Shown here: positions 42,131 through 52,829 of the stretch, piece by piece | Position numbering within the stretch: the stretch's first letter is position 1 | Layout: each line of letters begins with the position of its first letter | Assembly: GCA_030704615.1 (NCBI GenBank) | Contig: CM060732.1 | Location: 16,804,001 to 16,868,000 of the forward strand | Direction: 5' to 3' | DNA: 64,000 bases | From: Takakia lepidozioides | Lineage: Eukaryota > Streptophyta > Takakiopsida > Takakiales > Takakiaceae | Program-made: the position numbers and the translations under genes | The notes under the pieces: model-generated | Told to the model about the DNA's origin: nothing | The model's database searches: none | Seen by the model: only the letters and a program-made list of their open reading frames with translations

Positions 42131-43781
42131 ATTTCTGAAATGGTTCAGTAGGCATCGTAGGATGCAAAGTCATCTTCCCAGATCTCTGCAAAGGTCCTAG
42201 CCTCTGACATTCATCACAACTCTGACAATACTTGTGTACATCTTTGAACAAAGTAGGCCACCAGTAATCTGCAAGTAGTATCTTCCTACTGGTAGTCTCT
42301 TCTCCAAAATGACCTCCAGCCACTCCTTTATGAACTTCCTCCAAGACTTTATTTACTTCATGGTGGTACAAGCATCGTTTAAGTACTCCATCAGGTCCTA
42401 GCTTATACATTCTGCCCCCTACCATAGTATAAGGTAAAGCCTTGATAGCGATTCTCTTCCTCTGCTCCTTATCATAACTAGGTGAGCACTGACCATGAGT
42501 AAGGTAGTATCTGATTGGCCACTGCCAATCTAACCATTCATCTGCACTTCCCTGCACCTCCATTGCAAATAAACTCACATCAGGTAATTGGTCGTCTACT
42601 CCTGTGGCGGGCTCTCCTGTTGTTAGGCGTGACAAATGATCTGCCACAAGATGCAAATGGCCAGGCTTGTAAACAACTTCGAACTCAAACTCGTGCAAGA
42701 TTATTAACCACCTTGCTATCCTTCCACTTATCAAAGGTTTGTTCACCAGATATATCAGAGCCTGGTGATCCACATAAAACATAAACTTTCTTCCCAATAG
42801 GTAATGCCTGAATTTCTTGAGTGCATAAATCATTGCCAGTGCTTCTCTTTCAGTTGTGCTATAGTTCCTTTCAGCACTGTTCATCAACCTGCTAGCATAG
42901 TACACAGGTGAATCTATATTTCCTGTAACATTTTGGGCTGACACCGCTCCCAATGCTTCTCCTGAGGCATCACAGTGAACATGAAATACTACATGCCAGT
43001 GAGGGTTAATCAACACAGGTGTAGTTGTTACTGACAATGTAAGTTCCTCAAAAGCCTGTTGACATTCAGCTGTCCATGCAAACACTGCATCTTTCTTCAG
43101 AAGCTTGCTCAATGGTGCTGCTATCTGTGCATACATTTTGACAAATCTTCTGTAATAATTGGTTTGTCCAAGGAATCTCCTTAGACTCTTAACATTTACT
43201 GGTGGTGGAGAGGCTTTAATGGCCTCTATCTTCCTGGGATCCACAAGAAGTCCCCTATCACACACAATGTGTTCCAAAAGCACCCCTGAGTTCACACAGA
43301 AAGTACACTTCATGTGGCATTCAGTGGTGGTATGGCCTTCATTCTGGCACTTTGCACACCAAACACCCTTCCTCCAATGTGTTGCAGCCTCTGTGGCATA
43401 CTTCTTCAAGATTTCTTCTAATCTTTTCTCATAGTTATCCCTCTTCAACTTCTCCTTCCTCTTACTCTTCCTTTTTAGCTCTTGCTCTTCTTCCTCATCT
43501 GACTCATCCTCAGAGTCCTCATCATCCCTTTTCTCCCTCCTGAGCATTCCCAATTGCTCAATTCTGTTCGCTGTTTCAAATGCCTCATCCACTGTATTAT
43601 GGGGTAACATATCCACTTTTTTTTGCAACTCTGGTCTTAGTCCACTCACAAACCAAGTCTTCTGTAAACCTGGTGCTGGTACAGCAGCCAGCTTTTTCAT
43701 CATCAATTCCATTTTTTCCATATACTCCTGAACAGTTTCATGCTTCTTTTGCTTTAACTGTTGTAAACTTCCATACTTCAT
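42069..43781 (-). pseudogene. gag zinc knuckle fused in frame to RT thumb, RNase H and integrase H2C2
   Basis: This is a single open frame of 570 codons. Residues 1-150 are late capsid (L-Q-Q-L-K-Q-K-K-H-E-T-V-Q-E-Y) and a basic/acidic coiled region. The zinc knuckle C-A-K-C-Q-N-E-G-H-T-T-T-E-C follows. The frame then passes straight into K-C-T-F-C-V-N-S-G-V-L-L, which in other copies is the RT thumb. RNase H (H-C-D-A-S-G, S-T-T-E-R-E-A-L, V-D-H-Q-A-L) and the H2C2 finger (G-G-H-F-G, C-Q-S-C-D-E-C) follow. The protease and the RT fingers and palm, including YxDD, are absent. The join at about 43,305-43,314 is in frame. Confidence 0.8.
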
Positions 43782-43869
43782 CCTCGGTTTTACTTGTCCT
43801 GAACCTATTTCGGAATGTTGTATTCAAGCCATTCCAGGTTAGGAAATGATTATCAGGGAATCTTGCATA

Positions 43870-44873
43870 TCATTCACTTGCTTTCTTGATAAGTGAACAA
43901 GGAAACAATCTCATCTTGGCATCATTGCCATTCTCATTGTTCACAATACACATGTGCTCAAATTGGCTAATGTGTACATCAGGATCCCCTTTTCTTGAAT
44001 ATATTGGAAAAGGTGGTTTTGCCCGTGTTAGTTGTAACGCCATCTGTGGCCCTACCTTTTGCCCACTGACAGATGCTGGCCCCCTTGCTGGTGCTGGTCC
44101 TTGAGGACTTGTTGTAGTTGTGGTGGATCTTCCACCAAGTGGTGGCCCCTGAGCACTCCCTGCTACTGGCCCCACGATATTCACAGTGTTCCCAGCTCCA
44201 GTTGCACTACTTCCCACACTCCCTGTCCCCCCAGAGCCAGATCCAGGCTGCCCGCCTGATCCCCTGAGCCGACACCTTCGTTGGCCTGTGATCCAAGTGC
44301 TCCACTTGATCTAGGTCCAACGGGTTGGGATGTCCTGGTTGTAGTCTCAACCTCAGCTGTTGGGTCTACTTCTTCATACTCTTCTTCTTCCAATTTCTTC
44401 TCTCTGTTTTCATCCTCCAAGTTCTTCCCTTGGGTTTCTTCTTCACTCATGTAACTCAACTGCAGTGATGTTGGAGAGTCTGAACTCTCCGTTGGCTCTG
44501 CCACATCCTCTCCTCCTTCTTCACCTTCCGTTTCAGAAACTGGAGTTCCTGTTTTTGGTGTTCCATGCCAACTCTTATCAAAGATTTCTGTCAAATCTTT
44601 TATCCAGGGATGTACCTCAGATCTTTCACCTCGTGGTTGATCTTCTTCCAGTACCAATTCCCTTAATCTTTCTTGCAAAGAAAAAGAAGGAGTGACATCC
44701 AACTCTAGTTCTTCCGGTATGGGTGATGTACTCTCTGATCTTAATGGTGTGAGAGGTCCAGATGATTCCCCTATGTCTATTCCTCTCTCCCAAAGATATG
44801 GATAATTAGCTTTCAGATAACTTTCTCTTTTTGCTGAATATCTCTGGAGTCTAGCTTCTATTTCATCACTCAT
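43870..44873 (-). pseudogene. family B gag N-terminal region
   Basis: ATG at 44,873 opens a 230-codon frame rich in acidic and proline residues (M-S-D-E-I-E-A-R-L-Q-R-Y at its start). It shifts at about 44,200 to a frame with Q-L-T-R-A-K-P-P-F-P-I-Y, G-D-P-D-V-H-I-S-Q-F-E-H and M-R-L-F-P-C-S-L. That second part is the typical entry to a plant gypsy capsid. The frame is broken before 43,870. Confidence 0.65.
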
Positions 44874-44893
44874 GTCCCATGTCTTTCATTTCT

Positions 44894-45130
44894 TTAATGT
44901 GGCAATAACCAAAACTCTCTTCTGTAGTATCTCTCGTATATGCCTGGGTTTCTTTCAAGCTTCAATGCACCCTTGGCTATACTAGAAGTCTCCGTTACCA
45001 TATAACCATATGGCAAACAAGTCTGGAAAGCTGTTCTTGGTGTGAGTTTGATCCACAGAATATCCTTTGGAATCCAATTCTTTACCAGTACAAGCTCTTC
45101 ATGCATATGAGTATAAACATTACTACTCAA
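44894..45130 (-). pseudogene. coding relic upstream of family B gag
   Basis: A minus-strand frame reads V-Y-T-H-M-H-E-E-L-V-L-V, then W-I-P-K-D-I-L-W and I-Y-E-R-Y-Y-R-R-E-F, ending close to the gag start. It may be the front of gag or a leader ORF. No domain is recognised. It is cut at the junction at about 45,135. Confidence 0.35.
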
Positions 45131-45140
45131 AGTCAAAATA

Positions 45141-46103
45141 ATGCACCCGTCCATAGACGGGATCGCGCTGCTCAAAGGCAACAGGGCCTTTGTTATGGAG
45201 ATGGCTTCCGGGATCCCGCTGCAGGGTAAAATTGAAAAGGCTTTTGACCTGGTTGCATCCTCAGACTACCTCTCTTTATGCTTGAACAGTGAGGCACTAC
45301 TGGGCATCGTCAGTTACAAGCTCACAATGCACTTTGTCATGGAAATTTACTATCACGACAATGAGTTTGAGATCATAAACGTGTACAAGCCAGGTCCTGA
45401 AAAAAAATTCTGCTTTATCTACTTGGCTTCTGTGGATACAGAAAAACGCATGCTGGAGATGGGTGTCCGCATCAACCGCACCCTCATCAGAACGCAACTG
45501 CGCACCCGCCGAGGCAGCTCGACGGGCCTTGCCGCCACACCCAAGGAAATAGTGGCAGAGAGAGATGCGCTCACGCTAGTTGTAAAAATCCTGGACCCTC
45601 TACATTCCCAGGCAGTCAGAGAAGCTGCTCTCCAGGACGCCTTCGGCAAAGATAACATCATTCAAGTATACTTCAGCAAAATTGCCCCAATGGAGAAAAC
45701 CAAGCACTCAAGCATGGCACTCATCACCTGCAAAAACCCCAATATATACACTCAATGGTGCAGTAAGCCCCCCACACAGGTGCTAGGCAGGCTGGTGTAA
45801 TTCGAGCCACACACGAATAGCCTGAACAGCTCAGCACCCCTAGCCAACAAAATTCTGGAGCGCCTCCAAGTCGCCAATATAAATCAAGCCTTGGCAGATA
45901 CCGTCAACCCTATCAACATTAAAGCGGACTCTAGCCCGCGCAAAGGTCATGACACCATGATGCTAGAAATAGACAGAAAGCTTGCGGAACATGCCAAATT
46001 TCCATTGAGGGGAGTTGGCAGTTATGGAATCGAGAGTGGCTATTACCGTGGCAGCGCAACAAGAGGAAACCACTCCTATCTAGTCTCTCTACAAGACTCC
46101 ATC
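45141..46103 (+). pseudogene. unrecognised ORF, possible LINE-type ORF1, interrupted by element 1
   Basis: The frame is open from 45,141 (ATG 45141) to TAA at 45,798-45,800, and the same frame is open again to 46,103. It reads K-K-F-C-F-I-Y-L-A-S-V-D-T-E, then M-G-V-R-I-N-R-T-L-I-R-T, which looks like the strand-helix pattern of an RRM fold. Later parts hold Y-F-S-K-I-A-P and I-L-E-R-L-Q-V-A. I could not assign a family. ORF1 of a LINE is one possibility. The LTR of element 1 starts in the middle of this frame, so the remaining part would be beyond the window. Confidence 0.4.
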
Positions 46104-46809
46104 TGTCGCGGCCCTTTGCCTTGAGGGCAGGGGGTCGGGTCGCAGAGGGGCTGCCCCTGTGGTGGGGGCAGTGGCAGCAGTAGGTACGGGGGGCCAAAGC
46201 ACTCGAGGAGGCGGAGGCACTCACTAGGTGGAGCCCCGCACACCGGGTTGCGGTGGGGGTGGCTCCACAAGGGGTGGTGGTAGCTTAGTGAGACTTAGTG
46301 GGGGTGACATAGGACTCACCATGGGGGCGGAGACCTTGTGGTGGGAGTCGTGGGGAGTCTTCGGACTCATCACGGTCCAAGGGGACCGTGGTGGGTGGGC
46401 CAAGACTCACCGCGACTCATCACCGGGAATCGAGGGTTTTCGTGGTGGTTTGCCATAAAATGGTGGTGTTGTTTGTGAAACCCCCGCGGACAGTCACAGA
46501 AGTATATATAGGGAGAAGTAACCCCGAGAACGGTGCAAGCCCGTTGGTGTCCAAAAACTAGTGAGTAAGCGTGCGAGCCGGAAAGCGACCAAGAAGTGGG
46601 GAGCTATTCCGGACTGCCATCGACTAAAGGGAATTTCCACTAGGCCCAAATTGGGAGAGGGTCTAGTGGAGGAGTAAAAGGGGACCGTTATGCCCCGGTG
46701 AGCAGCCGAAGCTCCGAGTTGGCCCGACGGCCAGTTTGGGAGTTAGGCGTGCGCATCAAGCGAGTAACTATGACTTGAAGGGGAGCTTACCCAAGTAAGG
46801 TACGCGACA
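46104..46809 (+). repeat. 5' LTR of element 1
   Basis: Starts TGTCGCGGCCCTTTGCC and ends TACGCGACA, with a TATATATA box at 46503-46510. It lacks the 25-bp hairpin present in the other four family A LTRs. It is visibly more diverged from them than they are from each other. Confidence 0.9.
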
Positions 46810-46810
46810 C

Positions 46811-46823
46811 TTGGTATCAGAGC
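46811..46823 (+). other. primer-binding site of element 1
   Basis: TTGGTATCAGAGC, the plant LTR-element primer site complementary to the 3' end of initiator Met-tRNA. Confidence 0.85.
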
Positions 46824-46864
46824 TTAGAGTTCAGTACGCGATCGTCCTTGGGATCGGCCTCATC

Positions 46865-48386
46865 ATGGGGTCGGGCAAGCCAAAGCGAAAGCGGAACGGC
46901 TCGAAAGATGATGATCCTGGTGAGCCCGATGGGGGTGACGTGTCACCGAAGCTGCCATTTGAGGAAGCGATGCATGGTTTTGGAAGCGAGGCCGCTCAAG
47001 GATGGGAGGAATCTGAGGAGTCGGAGCCCGAGGAATCCCTGAGAGCTCCGACAGACCAACAAATGCCTCCCATGCCAGCAGCCCTTTGGGAAGGGTTTGT
47101 TGGCGCAGTTTGGTGAGACGTTGAAAGACGTGTTAAAGGCGACTAATGCCACTTCCACTAAGGCAAAGATTAAGGTGAAGCCTAAGGAACCCGACACCTT
47201 CAAGGGCGTCCAAAATTGGAAGGCACTCAATACCTGGCTCTTGGAGCTAGAGCAGTACTTCCGGGCGGCCAAGTTGGATGACGAGGACGGGTGGAAGTGG
47301 CTCCCACCTATTTGAGGGGCTATGCTCAACAATGGTGGCAAAAACGCCTTCACGACCGAGGTCCCGGAGACCTTGAACTGGAGTGGGTTCAAGGAACTCA
47401 TGAAGAGACAGTTTATGCCCCTCAACGCGTCCTGGCTCGCCCGGGACAAGATGAGGAATTTAAGGCAAACGGATGACATTCGGGGACATGTTCAAGCTTT
47501 CAATGTGCTGTTGCTCGAAGTCGCGGACATGGCAGAACCAGAAATGGTCTTCAACTTTGTGGCGGGACTGGCCCCATGGGCCAGACAAAAGTTGGAGGAG
47601 AAGCCACCTAAGACTTTGAACGAGGCAATTGAGAGGGCTGAATGTCTCTCGGATGTCCCTAGAGGCGAAAGACAAGGCCGTACGGAGCTGAACCACAAGA
47701 AGGTCCGGCGGGAAGGTGACTCCTTCCGACCGGAAAAGAAGTGGGATAGGCCATGCGGCGACAATGGCTCATGGAAATCAAAGGGAGGGCCCTCACACGT
47801 CAAGACGACACCCGGTGCCCCGAAAGAGAAACCAGGTGCGGCGGCTTATGGCGGACAGAAGGCGACCTTCGATGGAGTGTGCTTTAATTGCGGGGAGCCC
47901 GGGCACATGGCCAAGAAGTGTACGAATCCCCGACAACTGAACATGACTCGGGCAACCACGGAGTTATCCGAAGCCTCCATCAGCCGCTTGGTGGAGGCGG
48001 TGGTCACCAAGACTTGCAAGGTAGGCAATTACTCTTGTGAGTTGTGTCAGGAAACTAGCGCCTTGCGTAAAGGGAGTCAGTTAATGTTTGTGAGTGGGAT
48101 AATCTCCGGAACTAACGTATCGTTGTTGGTGGACACAAGAGCGTCGCACTTCGTCATGACACCGGCAACGACACGGAAGCTGGGACTCCCGACAAGTGAT
48201 GTGGGGGCCTCGATTGAGGTGCGTTCTGCTAAAGGAGAACCACAATTGGCGACAAGGTTGGCGTTCGATGTTCCTCTTCAGTTCGGGAGTTGGGAGGGAT
48301 GTGAGAACTTCACCATTTGCGAGATCGATGGAGTGGATCTCATTTTGGGGATGACCTTTTTGAGCAGATCCGGAGCGGTCATAGAT
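46865..48386 (+). pseudogene. element 1 gag and protease, first half
   Basis: ATG 46865 (M-G-S-G-K-P-K-R-K-R) opens gag. A one-base insertion near 47,096 shifts it. A one-base loss at about 47,288 and a five-base loss at about 47,363 relative to element 3 shift and then restore the frame. The long frame 47,322-48,386 has W-S-G-F-K-E-L-M-K-R-Q-F, the zinc knuckle C-F-N-C-G-E-P-G-H-M-A-K-K-C at about 47,880-47,921, and protease V-D-T-R-A-S, where the active-site Gly is Arg. It is cut at 48,386 by element 2. Confidence 0.85.
48382..48386. repeat. target duplication TAGAT, left copy (element 2)
   Basis: Matched by TAGAT at 62270-62274. Confidence 0.9.
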
Positions 48387-49110
48387 TGTCGCGGCCCTTT
48401 GCCTTGAGGGAGGGGGTCGGGACACAAGAGGGGCTGCCCCTATGGTGGGGGCAGTGGCAGCGATAGGTATGGGGGGCTGAAGCACCCTTGAGTGCCCAAG
48501 GCACTCAAGGAGGCAGAGGCGCTCACTAGGTGGAGCCCCGCACACCGGGTTGCGGTGGGGGTGGCTCCACAAGGGGTGGTGGTAGCGTAGCGGGACTTAG
48601 TGGGGGTGGCATAGGACTCACCCGGGGGCGGAGACCTCGTGGTGGGAGTTGTGGGGAGTCTTGGGACTCATCACGGTCCATAAGGGCCGTGGTGGGTGGG
48701 CCAAGACTCACCGCGACTCGTCACCGGGAGTCGAGGGTGTTCGTGGTGGTTCGCCATCAAATGGCATGGCTGTTTATGAAACCCCCGCGGACAGCTACAG
48801 AAGTATATATAGGGAGTAGTAACCCCGAGAACGGTGCAAGCCCGTTGGTGACCAAAAACTAGTGAGTAAGCGAGTGAGCCGGAAAGCGACCAAAGAGTGG
48901 GGAGCTGTTCCGAACTGCCAACTACCAAAGGGAATTCCGCTGGTTCCAAATCGTTGGAGGGTTCCTTGGGAGATCAAAGGGGGACCGTTATGCCCCGATG
49001 AGCAGCCAGAGCTCCAAGTTGGCCCAGCGGCCAGGTTGGGAGTTAGGCGCGCGCATCAAGGGAGTAACTATGACTTGAGGGAAGAGCTTACCGAAGTGAG
49101 GTGCGCGACA
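48387..49110 (+). repeat. 5' LTR of element 2
   Basis: TGTCGCGG to GTGCGCGACA, 724 bp, TATATATA at 48804-48811. Very close to its partner at 61546-62269. Confidence 0.93.
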
Positions 49111-49111
49111 C

Positions 49112-49124
49112 TTGGTATCAGAGC
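49112..49124 (+). other. primer-binding site of element 2
   Basis: TTGGTATCAGAGC directly after the LTR, complementary to initiator Met-tRNA. Confidence 0.85.
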
Positions 49125-49165
49125 TTAGAGTTCAGTACGCGATCGTCCTTGGGATTGGCCTCATC

Positions 49166-50319
49166 ATGGGGTCGGGCAAGCCAAAGCAAAAGCGGAACGG
49201 CCCAAAAGATGATGATCCTAGTGAGCCCGATGGGGGCGACGTGTCACCGAGGCGGCCGTTTGAGGAAGCGATGCATGTTTCCGAAAATGAGGCCGCTCAA
49301 GAGCGGGAGGAATCTGAGGAGTCGGAGCCTGAGGAATCCCTGAGAGCTCCGACCAACTACCAGATGCCTCCCATGCCGGCAGCCTTTTGGGAAGGGTTGT
49401 TGGCGCAATTTGGCGGGACGTTGAAAGATGTGTTGAAGGCGGCTAATGCCACTTCCACTAAGGCAAAGATTAAGGTGAAGCCTAAGGAACCCGACACCTT
49501 CGAGGGTGTCCAAAATTGGAAGGCACTCAACACCTGGCTCTTGGAGCTAGAGCAGTACTTCCGAGCGGCCAAGTTGGATGACGAGGACGGGTGGAAGTGG
49601 CTCCCACCTATTTGAGGGGCTATGCTCAACAATGGTGGCAAAAATGCCTTCACGACCGAGGTCCCGGAGACCTTGAACTGGAGTGGGTTCAAGGAACTCA
49701 TGAAGAGACAGTTTGTGCCCCTCAACGCGTCGTGGATTGCCCGGGACAAGATGAGGAATTTGAAGCAAACGGATGACACTCGGGGATATGTTCAGGCTTT
49801 CAATGTGCTGTTGCTCGAAGTCGCGGACATGGCAGAACCAGAAATGGTCTTCAACTTTGTGGCGGGACTGGCCCCATGGGCCAGGCGGAAGTTGGAGGAG
49901 AAGCCACCTAAGACTTTGAACGAGGCAATTGAGAGGGCTGAATGTTTCTCGGATGTCCCTAAGGGTGAAAGACAAGGCCGCACGGAGCTGAACCACAAGA
50001 AGGTCCGGCGGGAAGATGACTCCTTCCGACCGGAAAAGAAGTGGGATAGGCCACGCGGCGATAATGGCACGTGAAAATCGAAGGGAGGGCCTTCACAAGT
50101 CAAGGCGGCACCCGGTGCTTCGAAAGGAAAAGCGGGTGGAGCGGCCTATGGCGGAAGGCGACCTTTGATGGAGTGTGTTTCAATTGCGGGGAGCCCGGGC
50201 ACATGGCCAAGAAGTGCACGAAGCCCCGGCAATTGAACATGACTCGGGCGACCACAGAGCTGTCGGAAGATACCATCAGTCGCTTGGTGGAAGCGGTGGT
50301 CGCCAGGACTTGCAAGTAG
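49166..50319 (+). pseudogene. element 2 gag
   Basis: ATG 49166 starts M-G-S-G-K-P-K-Q-K-R. The capsid part (L-E-L-E-Q-Y-F-R-A-A-K-L) runs to 49,615, where the one-base loss causes a stop. The frame 49,622-50,074 continues W-S-G-F-K-E-L-M. A Trp codon has become TGA at about 50,072. The zinc knuckle C-F-N-C-G-E-P-G-H lies at about 50,180-50,220. Confidence 0.85.
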
Positions 50320-51227
50320 ACAAATTTTCTTGTGAGTTGTATCAGGAAATCGGCGCCTTACGTAAAGGGAGTCAGTTATTGTTCGTGGATGGGATAATAT
50401 CCGGAACTAACGTGTTGTTGTTGGTGGACACAGGAGCGTCGCACTCCTTCATGACACCGGCAACGGCACAAAAGCTGGGACTCCCGACAAGTGACGTGGG
50501 GGCCTCTATTGAGGTGCGTTCTACCAAAGGAGAACCGCAATTGGCGACAAGGTTGGCGTTTGATGTTCCTCTTTAACTGGGGAGTTGGGAGGGACGTGAG
50601 AACTTCACCATCTGCGAGATCGATGGAGTGGATCTCATTTTGGGGATGACCTTTTTGAACAAATCCGGAGCGGTCATAGATGGCCGCAAGAGAGTAGTCA
50701 CGCTGCCATATGGGAATGGTGGCGAGGTCTTACGAGTGTCGGAAACGCCCAAGCCCGTGGGAGGGCGAATAAACCTTCTGTCAGCAAGGGAGTGGGCCGT
50801 GCAGGAGCCACACGAGCCCCAGTTTTTGCTCTACATTAGAGAAGTGAAGGGAGAAGGCGATGGGGAGCCGAGCCCAGATTGGATCAAGGGGATTTTGGAG
50901 AAATACCAGGATGTGATGCTGGAGGATTTACCAAGCGGCTTGGCACCGCGAAGAGGAGTTGACCACAAGATTGAGGTGATACCGAGATCGGAACCGCCTG
51001 CCAAGGCGCCCTACCGGTTGAGCCACAGAGAGTTGGTCGAGCTGAAGACTCAGCTCAAAGATCTAATGTCAAAGGGGTACATCCGGCCGAGTAAGTCACC
51101 TTACGGAGCCCCGGTGCTATTTGCAGACAAGAAGGATGAGACGCTGCGGATGTGTGTCGATTATAGGGCTTTGAATAAGGTGACTATCAAAAACCGGTAC
51201 CCTTTGCCAAGGATTGACGACCTTTTC
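50320..51227 (+). pseudogene. element 2 protease and RT, first half
   Basis: Protease keeps V-D-T-G-A-S-H-S-F at about 50,426. RT begins in the frame 50,628-51,227 with [23 protein letters not shown] and R-I-D-D-L-F, where element 3 interrupts it. A stop at 50,574-50,576 lies between the two parts. Confidence 0.85.
51223..51227. repeat. target duplication TTTTC, left copy (element 3)
   Basis: Matched by TTTTC at 58146-58150. Confidence 0.92.
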
Positions 51228-51952
51228 TGTCGCGCACCTCACTTCGGTAAGCTCCCCCCTCAAGTCATAGTTACTCGCTTTGATGCGCGCGCCTGACTCC
51301 CAACCGGCCGCCGGGCCAACTTGGAGCTTCGGCTGCTCACCGGGACATAACGGTCCCCCTTTGCTCCCCCGAAAGACCCTCCACCTATTTGGGCCTAGTG
51401 GAATTCCCTTTGGTAAATGGCAGTCCGGAACAACTCCCCACTCTTTGGTCGCTTTCTGGCTCGCTCGCTTACTCACTAGTTTTTGGACACCAACGGGCTT
51501 GCACCGTTCTCGGGGTTACTACTCCCCTATATATACTTCTGTAGCTGTCCGCGAGGGTTTCACAACCAGCCATGCCATTTATGGCGAACCACCACGAAGA
51601 CCCTCGATTCCCGGTGGTGAGTTGCGGTGAGTCTTGGCCCGCTCACCACGGCCCCTATGGACCGTGATGAGTCCCAAGACTCCCCACGACTCCCACCACG
51701 AGGTCTCCGCCCCCATGGTGAGTCCTATGCCACCCCCACTAAGTCCCACTAAGCTACCACCACCCCTTGTGGAGCCACCCCCACCGCAACCCGGTGTGCG
51801 GGGCTCCACCTAGTGAGCGCCTCCGCTTCCCTGAGTGCCTTGGGCACTCAAGGGTGCTTCAGCCCCCCATACCTATCGCTGCCGCTGCCCCCACCACAGG
51901 GGCAGCCCCTCATGGTCCCGACCCCCTGCCCTCAAGGCAAAGGGCCGCGACA
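51228..51952 (-). repeat. 3' LTR of element 3
   Basis: 725 bp, reversed. TATATATA is at 51528-51535. The inner end borders a purine-rich GGTAGGGGTGTG on the minus strand. Confidence 0.92.
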
Positions 51953-52800
51953 CACACCCCTACCAACAGGGAGTCGATATCCTCATCGACTTGTCCATTT
52001 TGTAGAAACGAACATCCAAGTTGTGGCGTCCCACATCAAGGAGTTTGTTTCTGTACCATGGCGTCCCATGACAAAGAACCAAACCCCACACTTGACTCTA
52101 CTCTCCACTAGCTAGTTCGGCCGACTTCCTCCAAGTCCCGGCCAAGGTGGAGCCTCTCCAGCTCCTCCCAGTGCACTCTTCTTGGCCTACTTCAAGGCCA
52201 AGGAACGATCCTCCCCGAGGATCGAATCGCCTTACTGCAACAACATTGCTTGCGATCGCTCATGATGCCGTTTTTTGGCATCACCTTGAGCAAGGGTTCA
52301 CCTGGAACCCTCTTTGACTAGGAAGATAACCTTGAACCAACCATGCGCCCCAATCACTACAATTGGGTCCGCCTTGGAATGCTGGCCTGAGGTACGGAAC
52401 ACGCCGAAGCCGCACTACGACTTCGTCCCGAGGCTACACGATTATAGTACGTGAACGGAAGCACGTAGCTTCCGCGTTAGCCCGCACTACAAGGCAACCC
52501 CCTCGGTAGCGCAGTTATAGTACGCGCACGCGCCAGGTGCGCACTAGCACGTGAACTCCCAAAGAAGGCGCAAGTTTCCTTGCCCTTGGATGGGAGTCAC
52601 CGATTTCGGCACACGCAAACATTTTTTACCTCTACTTTTGTAAGCTAGCATGCCTTCTACACACTAGCCAACCACCATGCATCGCCATTCCAAACAAAAT
52701 AGGAAGCACAACATTTTGAAACATTTCATTTAAAGCAAATTTTGTACAATACAAGTTTTTGCAATTGATTCCTGAGCTAGCTAAGCCGGGCTAAGCATGC
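51953..52800 (-). other. 3' untranslated region of element 3
   Basis: The stretch has no coding frame and corresponds to 60,700-61,545 in element 2. It includes two related units with TTATAGTA and CCGCACTA boxes at 52,410-52,540. Confidence 0.7.
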
Positions 52801-52829
52801 ATCCTCCTCCCCTCCAGCTCCAAGGTTGA

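Larger units (their letters stand above)
36800..45135 (-). mobile_element. family B Ty3/gypsy element with a third ORF
   Basis: Reading on the minus strand: an upstream frame (45,130-44,894), gag (44,873-43,870), a gag/RT fusion through RNase H to integrase (43,781-41,380), a repeat-bearing pol end, a long extra ORF (40,308-37,118), a polypurine tract and a presumed 3' LTR. The 5' LTR is missing because the element stops at about 45,135 against a plus-strand coding relic. Pol relates it to the fragment at 2926-5365. Tat/Athila-type plant gypsy elements also carry extra ORFs after pol. Membership in that lineage is inference. Confidence 0.75.

Noticed and set aside
43352-44695. Plus-strand Ser/Pro-rich frames opposite family B gag and pol
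   Set aside because: They are antisense shadows of acidic and coiled regions.
46107-46270. Antisense Pro-rich frames in the LTRs
   Set aside because: They recur in all LTRs in several frames and contain no conserved domain. They reflect high GC and lack of stops.
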